A DNA stretch of 64,000 nt from Azotobacter salinestris (GTDB taxonomy: Bacteria > Pseudomonadota > Gammaproteobacteria > Pseudomonadales > Pseudomonadaceae): positions 1-64,000 of the forward strand of contig NZ_CP045302.1 of the NCBI RefSeq assembly GCF_009363155.1, given 5' to 3'. The position numbers and the translations under genes were made by a program. The notes below the pieces were generated by a model. It ran no database searches, was not told where the DNA came from, and saw nothing but the letters and a program-made list of their open reading frames with translations. Of the stretch, positions 25,616 through 35,045 are shown piece by piece (within the stretch, counting starts at the first letter, position 1; every line of letters starts with the position of its first letter).

Positions 25616-28600
25616 TCAGGCATACAGATCGACACCCTCGAGACGAACCGGCCTCGGTGCGGCGGCCTCGACCTGTCCGGGAGCCGCTTCCTCGCCGGCG
25701 CCGCCCGCCAGGGCTCCGCTGCCTCCAGAGTCTCCCGAGCGCTCCCCCTGGGGTTGATGCTGCCGCTCGCCCACCGAGGTTTCACCCAGGGTGATGCCCT
25801 GTTCGGCAAGGGCTTCGCGCAGTTGCGGGATGGCCTGTTCGACTGCTGCGCGGACCTGCGGGTGGGCGGAGAGGAACTGCGCCTGGGCACCTGCCTCGCC
25901 GAGCTTGAGGCTGATCGACAGGGGGCCGAGCTCGGCCGGATGCAGGTGCAGTTCGATCTCCTGCTCGCCGCGCTGCTGCAGGCCGATGAGGTGCTGGCTC
26001 AGGCCGCGTTGCCATTCGGGGCTGGCCAGCGGTGCTGCCAGACTGGTGCTGATGGGGGGGCCGGCTGTCGTGAGGCCAGCGGCTGGTAAGAGCGAGCCGA
26101 CGCTGCCGTGTGGGAGGGCAAGGGGGAGGCTTTCGCTCGTTTGGACGCCTTCCGTGAGGGGTAGTGCATGGCCAATCCACTTGCTGCTAGCGAACTCTGG
26201 CGGCGCGGCGTTTGCTAGCTCAACTATGGTCTCACCCGTGTGGGGTAACGTGGGTAGGGCAGGTTGGACCAATTGATTTGTCAGGAATGCTTCTGCGGGG
26301 GCGGGAAAGGATAGTCGTCCAGCATTTTCGATTGCTTGTAGGCGCGAGCGGATGGATTGCAGGTCGTCGAAGTCAATTAATGCAGAGCGGTTAGGATCGG
26401 CAAGCATTAATGCTGGTGGGCTGGGGAGGGGCACACTTGTTATGTTGGTTGGGCTCTTGCTCGCCTGTGATTTGGCCTCTGTTCCTACAGGGCCATTCAG
26501 ACTGCCGGCAGGAGGTGCCGGCGGCTGGTCCGGCAGGGTGGGCGTGAGGTGCGGCAGCGGGCTTGCCGGGTCGGCCGGGCGCGTATCGGCGGTGCGCGGC
26601 ATCGCTTCCCGGGGGGCGTTCGGGCTGCCGGCGGGAGGCGCCGGCGGCTGGTCCGTCAGGGTGGGCGTAAGGAGCGGCAGCGGGCTTGCCGGGTCGGCCG
26701 GGCGCGTATCGGCGGTGCGTGGCGTCGCTTCCCGGAAGCCGTTCGGGCTGCCGGCGGGAGGCGCCGGCAGTTGGTCCGTCAGGGTGGGCGTAAGGAGCGG
26801 CAGCGGGCTTGCCGGGTCGGCCGGGCGCGTATCGGTGGTGCGCGGCATCGCTTCCCGGGGGGCGTTCGGGCTGCCGGCGGGAGGTGTCGGCGGCTGGTCC
26901 GTCAGGGTGGGCGTAAGGAGCGGCAGCGGGCTTGCCGGGTCGGCCGGGCGCGTATCGGTGGTGCGCGGCGTCGCTTCCCGGAAGCCGTTCGGGCTGCCGG
27001 CGGGAGGTGTCGGCAGTTGGTCCGTCAGGGTGGGCGTAAGGAGCGGCAGCGGGCTTGCCGGGTCGGCCGGGCGCGTATCGGCGGTGCGTGGCGTCGCTTC
27101 CCGGAAGCCGTTCGGGCTGCTGGCGGGAGGCGCCGGCAGTTGGTCCGTCAGGCTGGGCGTAAGGAGCGGCAGCGGGCTTGCCGGGTCGGCCGGGCGCGTA
27201 TCGGTGGTGCGCGGCATCGCTTCCCGGGGGGCGTTCGGGCTGCCGGCGGGAGGTGTCGGCGGCTGGTCCGTCAGGGCGGGCGTAAGGAGCGGCAGCGGGC
27301 TTGCCGGGTCGGCCGGGCGCGTATCGGTGGTGCGCGGCATCGCTTCCCGGGGGGCGTTCGGGCTGCCGGCGGGAGGTGTCGGCGGCTGGTCCGTCAGGGT
27401 GGGCGTAAGGAGCGGCAGCGGGCTTGCCGGGTCGGCCGGGCGCGTATCGGTGGTGCGCGGCGTCGCTTCCCGGAAGCCGTTCGGGCTGCCGGCGGGAGGT
27501 GTCGGCAGTTGGTCCGTCAGGGTGGGCGTAAGGAGCGGCAGCGGGCTTGCCGGGTCGGCCGGGCGCGTATCGGCGGTGCGTGGCGTCGCTTCCCGGAAGC
27601 CGTTCGGGCTGCCGGCGGGAGGCGCCGGCAGTTGGTCCGTCAGGCTGGGCGTAAGGAGCGGCAGCGGGCTTGCCGGGTCGGCCGGGCGCGTATCGGCGGT
27701 GCGTGGCGTCGCTTCCCGGAAGCCGTTCGGGCTGCCGGCGGGAGGCGCCGGCAGTTGGTCCGTCAGGCTGGGCGTAAGGAGCGGCAGCGGGCTTGCCGGG
27801 TCGGCCGGGCGCGTATCGGTGGTGCGCGGCATCGCTTCCCGGGGGGCGTTCGGGCTGCCGGCGGGAGGTGTCGGCGGCTGGTCCGTCAGGGTGGGCGTAA
27901 GGAGCGGCAGCGGGCTTGCCGGGTCGGCCAGGCGCGTATCGGCGGTGTGCGGCATCGCTTCCCGGGGGGCGTTCGGGCTGCCGGCGGGAGGCGCCGGCGG
28001 CTGGTCCGTCAGGGTGGGCGTAAGGAGCGGCAGCGGGCTTGCCGGGTCGGCCGGGCGCGTATCGGCGGTGCGTGGCGTCGCTTCCCGGAAGCCGTTCGGG
28101 CTGCCGGCGGGAGGCGCCGGCAGTTGGTCCGTCAGGGTGGGCGTAAGGAGCGGCAGCGGGCTTGCCGGGTCGGCCGGGCGCGTATCGGCGGTGCGCGGCA
28201 TCGCTTCCCGGGGGGCGTTCGGGCTGCCGGCGGGAGGCGCCGGCGGCTGGTCCGTCAGGCTGGGCGTAAGGAGCGGCAGCGGGCTTGCCGGGTCGGCCGG
28301 GCGCGTATCGGTGGTGCGCGGCGTCGCTTCCCGGAAGCCGTTCGGGCTGCCGGCGGGAGGTGTCGGCAGTTGGTCCGTCAGGGTGGGCGTAAGGAGCGGC
28401 AGCGGGCTTGCCGGGTCGGCCAGGCGCGTATCGGCGGTGGGTGGCATCGCTTCCCGGAAGCCGTTCGGGCTGCCGGCGGGAGGTGTCGGCGGCTGGTCCG
28501 TCAGGGCGGGCGTAAGGAGCGGCAGCGGGCTTGCCGGGTCGGCCGGGCGCGTATCGGTGGTGCGCGGCATCGCTTCCCGGGGGGCGTTCGGGCTGCCGGC

Positions 28601-28999
28601 GGGAGGTGTCGGCGGCTGGTCCGTCAGGGCGGGCGTAAGGAGCGGCAGCGGGCTTGCCGGGTCGGCCGGGCGCGTATCGGTGGTGCGCGGCATCGCTTCC
28701 CGGAAGCCGTTCGGGCTGCCGGCGGGAGGTGCCGGCGGCTGGTCCGGCAGGGTGGGCTTGATAACGGGATGCATGGCACCAACCGCAGGAGCGGTTGGTA
28801 GTGCTGCAGAGTCAATATGGGTGATCTGTACTGCTGGGGTAGAGTCTACGTCATGGGCGTCCTGTGCCTGACGGTTGACCGCCTGTTCGAGGCTGCGGGC
28901 GAAGCCGCCGCCCGCGTTGGCGGCTGCGGGCGAGGCGCCTGGCGTCGAGCCGGGGGCGGTGCCGGACAGGGGGCTGGCCGGCAGGGCGGTGATATCCAT
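25616..28999 (-). CDS. fliK: FliK, hook-length control protein with 18 tandem 41-residue repeats
   Basis: An 1127-residue protein, nearly three times the usual FliK. Residues 1-84 are the N-terminal export/ruler part. Residues 85-822 are 18 copies of a 41-residue Pro-rich unit with TDQ-[PL]-P-x-PPAGSPN, REA-[MT]-P and ADPASPLPLLTP blocks, followed by a broken nineteenth. Residues 823-990 are unique. The Flg_hook domain (about 994-1075) has EIELHLHPAELGPLSISLKL, which contacts FlhB to switch export from hook to filament. Without the repeats the protein is about 389 residues, close to Salmonella FliK. FliK works as a molecular ruler, so the repeats may give a longer hook. It follows fliJ by nine bases. 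Confidence 0.93.
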   Translation of the reverse strand: MDITALPASPLSGTAPGSTPGASPAAANAGGGFARSLEQAVNRQAQDAHDVDSTPAVQITHIDSAALPTAPAVGAMHPVIKPTLPDQPPAPPAGSPNGFREAMPRTTDTRPADPASPLPLLTPALTDQPPTPPAGSPNAPREAMPRTTDTRPADPASPLPLLTPALTDQPPTPPAGSPNGFREAMPPTADTRLADPASPLPLLTPTLTDQLPTPPAGSPNGFREATPRTTDTRPADPASPLPLLTPSLTDQPPAPPAGSPNAPREAMPRTADTRPADPASPLPLLTPTLTDQLPAPPAGSPNGFREATPRTADTRPADPASPLPLLTPTLTDQPPAPPAGSPNAPREAMPHTADTRLADPASPLPLLTPTLTDQPPTPPAGSPNAPREAMPRTTDTRPADPASPLPLLTPSLTDQLPAPPAGSPNGFREATPRTADTRPADPASPLPLLTPSLTDQLPAPPAGSPNGFREATPRTADTRPADPASPLPLLTPTLTDQLPTPPAGSPNGFREATPRTTDTRPADPASPLPLLTPTLTDQPPTPPAGSPNAPREAMPRTTDTRPADPASPLPLLTPALTDQPPTPPAGSPNAPREAMPRTTDTRPADPASPLPLLTPSLTDQLPAPPASSPNGFREATPRTADTRPADPASPLPLLTPTLTDQLPTPPAGSPNGFREATPRTTDTRPADPASPLPLLTPTLTDQPPTPPAGSPNAPREAMPRTTDTRPADPASPLPLLTPTLTDQLPAPPAGSPNGFREATPRTADTRPADPASPLPLLTPTLTDQPPAPPAGSPNAPREAMPRTADTRPADPASPLPHLTPTLPDQPPAPPAGSLNGPVGTEAKSQASKSPTNITSVPLPSPPALMLADPNRSALIDFDDLQSIRSRLQAIENAGRLSFPAPAEAFLTNQLVQPALPTLPHTGETIVELANAAPPEFASSKWIGHALPLTEGVQTSESLPLALPHGSVGSLLPAAGLTTAGPPISTSLAAPLASPEWQRGLSQHLIGLQQRGEQEIELHLHPAELGPLSISLKLGEAGAQAQFLSAHPQVRAAVEQAIPQLREALAEQGITLGETSVGERQHQPQGERSGDSGGSGALAGGAGEEAAPGQVEAAAPRPVRLEGVDLYA
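26534..28747 (-). repeat. 18 tandem copies of a 123-bp repeat inside fliK
   Basis: Each unit is exactly 123 bp (41 codons), so copy changes keep the frame; 18 x 123 = 2214 bp. Units differ at only a few positions and fall mainly into two types, one encoding NAPREAM and the other NGFREAT, intermingled in a way that suggests past unequal exchange. The array has no stops in several frames, giving long false ORFs on the other strand. Confidence 0.95.
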
Positions 29000-29008
29000 G
29001 GGGACCTC

Positions 29009-29479
29009 TTACAGGCTGCTGTCGGTCGTGAGGCTGGAGGTGTCGCGGCGCAGGCGCAGCTGGGCGCTGGTCTCGTCGCTGCGGCGCTGTTCGGCGCGGT
29101 TCTCGCGCAGCTGGCCGAGCAGGGCGCGCCGCTCGACCAGGGTGTCGTAGGAGTTCAGCTTGCGGCGCTGCTCCTGCCAGTGCCGCTGGCTGTGATCGAC
29201 CTGCCGGCGCTGTGCGTCGAGGGTCTGCACGGCGCGCTGGATGGCATTGTCCAGGGAGGCCAGGAAGGCCCGGTAGTTGTGCAGGCTGGCCGGCGCGATG
29301 CCTTCCTGCATGGCCTGCTGCAGGCGCTGGCGGTACTCCTGGCGATAGTGCTCGAGGGTATCCATCTGCGCTTGGGCCTGCTGCTGGGTACGGCGCTGGT
29401 CGGCCAGGGTGCGGCCGGCGGCCTCCAGGGCCTCCCGGGTCAGATCGATGAGGATGTCAAGCGCGCTGGTCGTGGACAT
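29009..29479 (-). CDS. fliJ: FliJ, export ATPase central stalk / chaperone escort
   Basis: A 156-residue protein predicted to be a long antiparallel coiled coil: heptads run through DLTREALEAAGRTLADQRR and LEHYRQEYRQRLQQAM, with a matching return helix at residues 80-125 (LDAQRRQVDHSQRHWQEQ). The YRQEYRQRL segment is typical of FliJ. It sits in the FliI hexamer like a stalk and couples it to FlhA. It lies between fliI and fliK in the leftward operon. Confidence 0.92.
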   Translation of the reverse strand: MSTTSALDILIDLTREALEAAGRTLADQRRTQQQAQAQMDTLEHYRQEYRQRLQQAMQEGIAPASLHNYRAFLASLDNAIQRAVQTLDAQRRQVDHSQRHWQEQRRKLNSYDTLVERRALLGQLRENRAEQRRSDETSAQLRLRRDTSSLTTDSSL

Positions 29480-29506
29480 ACCGGGTCCTGCCTTGCCTGC
29501 ACGGCG

Positions 29507-30886
29507 TCATGGGGTGGGAATCACTGCGTTGAGCGCCTTGAGCGTCTCCTCGATGCCGGCCCGCTCGTTGATCCGTTGCTGGAGGAAGCGCTCGAGCTGC
29601 GGATGGAGGTTCACCGCGCGGTCCAGCTGCGGGTCGTGGCCGGGGGCATAGGCGCCGACGCTGATCAGGTCGCGGTTGCGCTGGTATCTGGAGAGCAGCT
29701 GCTTGAACTGCTGGGCCTTGCGCTGCTGCACATCGTCGACGATGGCGGTCATCGCCCGGCTGATCGAGGCCTCGATGTCGATGGCCGGGTAGTGGCCGCT
29801 TTCCGCCAGGGCCCGGGACAGCACGATGTGGCCGTCGAGGATCGCCCGTGCCGAGTCGGCGATCGGGTCCTGCTGGTCGTCGCCCTCGCTGAGCACGGTA
29901 TAGAAGGCGGTGATCGATCCGCCGCCGCGTGGGCCGTTGCCGGTACGCTCGACCAGCTTGGGCAGCTTGGCGAACACCGACGGCGGGTAGCCCTTGGTGG
30001 CCGGCGGTTCGCCGATGGCCAGGGCGATCTCGCGCTGGGCCATGGCGTAGCGGGTCAGCGAGTCCATGATCAGCAGCACGTCGCGGCCGGCATCGCGGAA
30101 GTCCTCGGCCAGCCGGGTGGCATAGGCGGCGCCCTGCAGGCGCGAGAGCGGCGAGGTGTCGGCCGGGGCGGCGACCACCACCGAGCGGCGCAGGCCTTCC
30201 TCGCCGAGGATATTGTCGATGAAATCCTGCACCTCGCGGCCGCGCTCGCCGATCAGCCCGACCACGATGACGTCGGCACGGGTGTAGCGCGCCATCATGC
30301 CGAGCAGCACCGACTTGCCGACCCCGGAACCGGCGAACAGGCCCATGCGCTGGCCGCGGCCGACGCTGAGCAGGCCGTTGATGGCGCGGATGCCGACGTC
30401 GATCTGGCGGTCGATGGGAGCCCGGTGCAGCGGGTTCAGCGGCGGGGTGTGCAGGCTGACATGAGGCACGTCCTCCAGCGGGCCCTGGCCGTCGAGCGGC
30501 TGGCCGCTGCTGTCGACCACCCGGCCGAGCAGGCGCTCGCCGAGCGGGAAGTGCCGTGCGCTGAGCGCATCGCTGCCCTCGCCGAGAGGGAATACCCGGG
30601 CGCCCGGCTGCAGGCCGGCGATCTCCTCCAGCGGCATGAGGAACAGGCGTTCCCCGGCGAAACCGACCACTTCGGCTTCGGCCTGCTGCGCGGGGCTGCC
30701 AGGCTGGGCGGCCAGGTCGATGCGGCACACCCCGCCGAGAGGGATGGCCAGGCCGACGGCCTCGAGGACCATGCCGGTGGCCCGCACGATGCGCCCGCTG
30801 CGCCGGTACGGCGGCAGGTCGTCGATGCGCCGGCACAGGCCGTCGAGGGCCTGTGACCAGCGCTGCTGGTGGGGGTTGCCGCTCAC
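29507..30886 (-). CDS. fliI: FliI, flagellar export ATPase
   Basis: A 459-residue F1-beta-like ATPase. I use GTG 30886 ([10 protein letters not shown]), which overlaps the fliH stop; longer frames upstream are shadows of fliH. Walker A is [21 protein letters not shown] (near residue 185), followed by [15 protein letters not shown], Walker [19 protein letters not shown], and the C-terminal [14 protein letters not shown]. It forms a hexamer at the export gate with FliH and FliJ. Length is normal. Confidence 0.94.
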   Translation of the reverse strand: MSGNPHQQRWSQALDGLCRRIDDLPPYRRSGRIVRATGMVLEAVGLAIPLGGVCRIDLAAQPGSPAQQAEAEVVGFAGERLFLMPLEEIAGLQPGARVFPLGEGSDALSARHFPLGERLLGRVVDSSGQPLDGQGPLEDVPHVSLHTPPLNPLHRAPIDRQIDVGIRAINGLLSVGRGQRMGLFAGSGVGKSVLLGMMARYTRADVIVVGLIGERGREVQDFIDNILGEEGLRRSVVVAAPADTSPLSRLQGAAYATRLAEDFRDAGRDVLLIMDSLTRYAMAQREIALAIGEPPATKGYPPSVFAKLPKLVERTGNGPRGGGSITAFYTVLSEGDDQQDPIADSARAILDGHIVLSRALAESGHYPAIDIEASISRAMTAIVDDVQQRKAQQFKQLLSRYQRNRDLISVGAYAPGHDPQLDRAVNLHPQLERFLQQRINERAGIEETLKALNAVIPTP

Positions 30887-31620
30887 GCTGCAGGGCCCTC
30901 GTCGGCCGGCGGCGTGACAGGGCGCCTGCGCACCTGGCGGGCGATCGCCGCCCAGCGGCTCTCCCAGGTGGCGTCCAGATCGCCGCCCTGGCTGGTCACC
31001 CGGCAGCCACCGCGGGTGATCAGGGCGTCCGGCTGGAGCTGCCAGCCGGCTGCGTGCAGTTCGGCACCGAGCTGCTCGCGGACCAGTTGCAGATCGGACG
31101 GATGCAGCCACAGACGCGGCTTGCCGCCGAGCGGCGGTTCGCTGTGCAGCAGGGCGCGGACGATCGGCAGGATGTGCTCGGGCTCGGCCTGCAGCGCCTC
31201 GCCGGCCAACTGGCGGGCGCCGGCCAGGGCCAATTCGACCAGCTGCTCGGCGATCTGCCCGTCGAGCTGGGCGAGCGCCTGCTCGAAGGTCTGCACCAGG
31301 GCGCGCAGCGGCTCCACGGCTTCGCGGATCTTCTCCTGCAAAATCTGCTCGCCGGCCAGGCGGCCTTCTTCCAGGCCCTGCGCATGGCCGTCCGCCTTGC
31401 CGGCGGCAAGGCCTTCCTCGTAGCCCTGGCGACGGGCCTCCTCGCGGGCCTGTTCGCGCAGGGCCTTGAGTTCGGCGTCGCGCTTGAAGGCCTGCTGGCG
31501 CTGGACCTCGCGGCGCTGGCTGTCGGGGGCGGAGTGGGCGTCCCGCGGGCGACCCAGCTCGTCCATCTGCCAGGGGCGCCAGTGTGCGTCGTCGCGCGAC
31601 CAGGACGGCTGGTCAGACAT
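30883..31620 (-). CDS. fliH: FliH, export ATPase regulator
   Basis: A 245-residue protein. A charged N-terminus with a Trp-containing segment (WRPWQMDEL) that docks to FlhA/FliN is followed by a long helix with [24 protein letters not shown], the GxxxG-repeat helix typical of FliH. The C-terminal domain ends [20 protein letters not shown], matching the family. It links FliI to the C ring. It overlaps both fliG and fliI. Confidence 0.93.
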   Translation of the reverse strand: MSDQPSWSRDDAHWRPWQMDELGRPRDAHSAPDSQRREVQRQQAFKRDAELKALREQAREEARRQGYEEGLAAGKADGHAQGLEEGRLAGEQILQEKIREAVEPLRALVQTFEQALAQLDGQIAEQLVELALAGARQLAGEALQAEPEHILPIVRALLHSEPPLGGKPRLWLHPSDLQLVREQLGAELHAAGWQLQPDALITRGGCRVTSQGGDLDATWESRWAAIARQVRRRPVTPPADEGPAA

Positions 31621-32608
31621 AGGCGTCGTCTCCGCCGCCGAGCACTATCTCGCCGCTGTCGGCCAGGCGGCGGACGATCTGCAGGATCGCCTTCTGCTCG
31701 GTCTCGACCTGGGAGATGCGGATCGGTCCGCGCGCTTCCATATCCTCCCGCATCAGCTGGGCCGCACGGTTCGACATGTTCGCCAGGAACTTGTCGAGCA
31801 GTGCCGGCGGGGCACCCTTGAGGGCGATGACCAGGGAGTTGCTCTCCACCTGGTTGAGGATCAGCTGGATGCTGCGGTCGTCCAGCTCCAGCAGGTTCTC
31901 GAAGAGGAACATCTCGTCGAGGATCTTCTGCGCCAGGTCCTCGCTGTGGGCGCGCACGGTCTGGATGGCGAGCTCCTCGAAGGTCGAGTTCATCAGGTTG
32001 AGGATTTCCGCCGCGGTTCTCACGCCGCCCATCTTGCTGCGCTTGAGGTTCTGGCCGTCGAGCATGCCGCCGAGCACTTCGGTCAGCTCGTGCAGGGCGA
32101 TCGGCTGCACGCCGCTGAAGGTGGCGATGCGCAGGATGATGTCGTTGCGCAGGCGCTCGTCGAACAGCTCCAGCACGTCGGCGGCCTGGTGGCGCTCCAG
32201 GTGGACCAGGATGGTGGCGATGATCTGCGGGTGTTCGTCGCGGATCATCTCGGCGACCGTCGAGGCCTCCATCAGGTTCAGCTTGTCGATGCCGGTGCCG
32301 CTGTTGCTGGTCTCGAGGATGTCGTCGATCAGGCTGGCCGCCCGCTCGCTGCCCAGAGCCTTGGTCAGCACCGCGCGGATGTGCTCGCTGGACTGGATGT
32401 TGATCGCCGCATATTGCTCGGTCTCGTCCATGAATTCCTCGAGGACCTGGCGCATTTCGTCGTGCGACACCTGGATGAGGCGGGCCATTTCCATACCGAT
32501 CGTCTGCACATCGTGGTTGGGCAGGTACTTGAAGACCTCGGCCGCGCTGTCCTCGTCAAGGGACAGCAGGAGAATCGCGCTGCGCCGCGCACCGGTCATT
32601 TCAGTCAT
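31613..32608 (-). CDS. fliG: FliG, rotor torque protein
   Basis: A 331-residue protein with the standard three-domain build. The N-terminal domain has RRSAILLLSLDEDSAAEVFKYL, the middle carries EHPQIIATILVHLERHQAADVL (EHPQ motif), and the C-terminal torque helix holds the conserved charged residues around DDRSIQLILNQVESNSLVIALKG and MSNRAAQLMREDME. It forms the upper C ring and meets MotA. It overlaps the fliF stop by four bases. Confidence 0.95.
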   Translation of the reverse strand: MTEMTGARRSAILLLSLDEDSAAEVFKYLPNHDVQTIGMEMARLIQVSHDEMRQVLEEFMDETEQYAAINIQSSEHIRAVLTKALGSERAASLIDDILETSNSGTGIDKLNLMEASTVAEMIRDEHPQIIATILVHLERHQAADVLELFDERLRNDIILRIATFSGVQPIALHELTEVLGGMLDGQNLKRSKMGGVRTAAEILNLMNSTFEELAIQTVRAHSEDLAQKILDEMFLFENLLELDDRSIQLILNQVESNSLVIALKGAPPALLDKFLANMSNRAAQLMREDMEARGPIRISQVETEQKAILQIVRRLADSGEIVLGGGDDAYV

Positions 32609-34320
32609 TTTTCTTCTTTCTTCATCCAGCCGCGAATGATCATGGCCACCATGCGCGGGTCTTCCTTGGCCATTTCGCGCAGGCTCTGCAGGTTCTGTTC
32701 GTAGATCGGCGACTTGCGCCGCAGATCGCGCCTATGGCTTTCCTCGACGGCGAGGGCCGGCACTCGGGAGGCTTCGAGGGCGGCTTGCGCGGCCTCGGTA
32801 GCCTCGGCCCGGGCGGCGGCTTCGGCGGCCAGCCTCTCCTGGTGGCGGCGCTTCAGCGGGCGCAGCACCATCAGCCAGAGCAGCAGGGCGATGAAGGCCA
32901 CCAGCAGGTAGCGGGACAGGCTGGCCACCAGGTTGTAGAACTCCGGCGTCTTCCACCACTCCAGCTGATCGGCCACCTCGATGTCGGCGAAGGGGCTGTT
33001 CATGATTTCCAGCTGATCGCCACGGGCGTCCGTGAAGCCCATGGCCTGTCGGACCAGGCGGTCGATCCGGGCCAGATCCTCCTGGCTCAGCGGTTCGCGG
33101 GTGGATTGACCGTCCTTGATCACGTTCCGGTAGTTGACCACCACCGCGGCGGACAGGCGCTGCACGCTGCCGCGCCGGTACTGCACGTGCTCGACGCTGC
33201 GGTCGATCTCGTAGTTGATGGTGTTGTCGCGACTCAGCGCCGTGGGCGACTTTTCCGCAGCGGCTGCCTGACCGGCCTCTCCGCTGGCGGCATCGCCGGT
33301 CTGCGTCTTATCGCCCGTGGCGGGTGCCGGCGGCGGATTCGGCGGGCTGTTGGTCAGCGCGCCGGGCACGCCGCGGGCCGGCTCGGTGCCGCCGGACAGG
33401 TTCTCGGAGAGCTGCTGGCTGCGCACGGCCGCTTCGCCGGGCTGCTGGTTGGGGCCGTAGCGCTCGGCAGTCTGCTCGCGGCTGGCGAAGTCGATCTGCG
33501 CGACCACCTGGGCACGCACGTTCTGCGCACCGAGGATCGGGGCGAGGATGTTCTCGATGCGCCGCTGGTAGGAGCGCTCCACCTCGTCGATGTAGTCCAG
33601 CTGGGTGCCGTCGAGGTCGCGGGCGCTGCCCTGTCGGGAGAGCAGGCGGCCGCTCTGGTCGACCACGGTAACCGCGTCGATGGAAAGTCCCGGCACGCTG
33701 GAGGAAACCAGGTGGGCGATGGCGTTGACCTGGGGTTCGCCCAGTTCGCGGCCCGGCTGCAGGCTGAGTACCACCGAGGCGCGGGCCGGCTCGCGCTCGC
33801 GCACGAACACCGACTGCTTGGCCATGGCCAGATGCACGCGGGCCCGCGAAACCGGGCCGAGCGACTCGATGGAGCGCGCCAGCTCGCCTTCCAGGCCGCG
33901 CTGGAAGTTGATCTGTTCGGCGAACTGGCTGACCCCGAAGGCCTGCTTGTCGAGCAGCTCGAAGCCGACGTTGCCGCCCTGCGGAAGGCCCTGTTCGGCC
34001 AACTGCAGGCGCAGGGTGTGCAGTTGCTCGGCCGGCACCAGCAGGGCCTGGCCGCCCTCGCTCAGGCGATAGGGTACGGCGCGCTTTTCCAGCTCGCTGA
34101 TGATCCGCCCGCCGTCGGCCTCGTCGAGGTTGGCGAACAGTACCCGGTACTCGGGCGCGCGGGCCCAGAGCAGCATGGCGACGATGATCGCCAGCGCAGT
34201 CGCGCCGGCCAGCATCAGCGGCAGCAGCGGCTGGCTGCGCATCGGTGCGAGCAGGCGGCTGGCCAGAGGCGGGGCAGGGGTGGCTAGCGCGGTGCCTTGC
34301 CCGGAGACCGCGTTACTCAC
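32605..34320 (-). CDS. fliF: FliF, MS-ring protein
   Basis: A 571-residue protein from GTG 34320, which follows a GGAGAC ribosome site; the longer upstream frame lacks homology. Membrane helix 1 is at about residues 28-52 (LPLMLAGATALAIIVAMLLWA), followed by YRVLFANLDEADGGRII and the secretin-like ring-building motifs, including FELLDKQAFGVSQFAEQINFQRGLEGELARSI. A second helix near 480 (YLLVAFIALLLWLMVL) precedes the FliG-binding tail ending MVAMIIRGWMKKEEK. It is the first gene of the leftward fliFGHIJK operon, divergent from fliE. Confidence 0.95.
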   Translation of the reverse strand: MSNAVSGQGTALATPAPPLASRLLAPMRSQPLLPLMLAGATALAIIVAMLLWARAPEYRVLFANLDEADGGRIISELEKRAVPYRLSEGGQALLVPAEQLHTLRLQLAEQGLPQGGNVGFELLDKQAFGVSQFAEQINFQRGLEGELARSIESLGPVSRARVHLAMAKQSVFVREREPARASVVLSLQPGRELGEPQVNAIAHLVSSSVPGLSIDAVTVVDQSGRLLSRQGSARDLDGTQLDYIDEVERSYQRRIENILAPILGAQNVRAQVVAQIDFASREQTAERYGPNQQPGEAAVRSQQLSENLSGGTEPARGVPGALTNSPPNPPPAPATGDKTQTGDAASGEAGQAAAAEKSPTALSRDNTINYEIDRSVEHVQYRRGSVQRLSAAVVVNYRNVIKDGQSTREPLSQEDLARIDRLVRQAMGFTDARGDQLEIMNSPFADIEVADQLEWWKTPEFYNLVASLSRYLLVAFIALLLWLMVLRPLKRRHQERLAAEAAARAEATEAAQAALEASRVPALAVEESHRRDLRRKSPIYEQNLQSLREMAKEDPRMVAMIIRGWMKKEEK

Positions 34321-34593
34321 AAGCGTCTCCGGCAGAGGGCTGGGGCGATGGGAAAAACATGAGAAATCCGGTTCTTGGATGATAGGTTGCACGCACCCGG
34401 GTCTGCTGGCCGCGCAAGCGCGCGCCAGGAAAGCGGGGCGATCCTGGGCGAGCGCCATTATCCGGGGAGACTCGATGCGTAAAGGTTCAAAAAGCCATTG
34501 CTTTTAGGGTCAATTGGCCGCTTGCCGGGTCAGGAGGGGTTGTTAGGCTTGCAACCATCAAACGTTCGTCCATTTTTTCTTGCAGGCCTGCCC
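34321..34593. promoter_or_regulatory. Divergent fliF / fliE intergenic region
   Basis: 273 bp between two divergent class II operons. Promoters for both should lie here. The part near fliE is AT-richer (34480-34580) and no FliA site is present, in keeping with FlhDC control. I cannot define an FlhDC box with confidence. Confidence 0.4.
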
Positions 34594-34920
34594 ATGAGTT
34601 CGCCCGTCATCCAGTCCGCCTTGCAGCAGATGCAGATTCTCGCCAGTCAGGCCGCCGGCGCCCCCGGTCCGAGCCTGCAGGCGGCCGGAGCCGCACCGGG
34701 AAGCTTCGCCGGCGAATTGCAGGCGGCGATCCATCGGGTCAACCAGCTGCAGCAGACCGCCAGCGCCAAGTCCGATGCCTTCCAGGCCGGCGAGCCGGGG
34801 GTGGCCCTGAACGACGTGATGGTGGACATGCAGAAGGCCAGCGTGGCTTTCCAGATGGGCGTGCAGGTACGCAACCGTCTAGTCAGTGCCTACAAGGAAG
34901 TGATGAGCATGCAGGTCTGA
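34594..34920 (+). CDS. fliE: FliE, MS ring-rod junction protein
   Basis: A 108-residue protein starting at ATG 34594 ([16 protein letters not shown]). The C-terminal half has [37 protein letters not shown], an almost exact match to the family's conserved end. FliE connects the MS ring to the rod and is among the first exported subunits. It stands alone, divergent from fliF, and is followed by the FliA promoter of fliD. Confidence 0.94.
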   Translation: MSSPVIQSALQQMQILASQAAGAPGPSLQAAGAAPGSFAGELQAAIHRVNQLQQTASAKSDAFQAGEPGVALNDVMVDMQKASVAFQMGVQVRNRLVSAYKEVMSMQV

Positions 34921-34941
34921 GGCCGGGCGGCGGATGGTCGC

Positions 34942-34968
34942 TAAAGTCTGCCGCGGCGAGGCCGATAT
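34942..34968 (+). promoter_or_regulatory. FliA (sigma-28) promoter for fliD
   Basis: TAAAGTCT (34942-34949), 11 bp, GCCGATAT (34961-34968). It lies 77 bp before the fliD ATG. Confidence 0.87.
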
Positions 34969-35045
34969 CCTGAAGCAGCAAACGAAATCGGCTATTGCGC
35001 AGCCGTCCGCTTCGCGGGCCGCCGCGCTGCTTCATAAGGACTGAC

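Noticed and set aside
26352-28871. Very long plus-strand ORFs (839 and 750 residues) opposite fliK
   Set aside because: They arise because the 123-bp repeat lacks stops in several frames. Their translations are Arg/Gly-rich repeats with no homology, and the minus-strand FliK has clear family domains at both ends.
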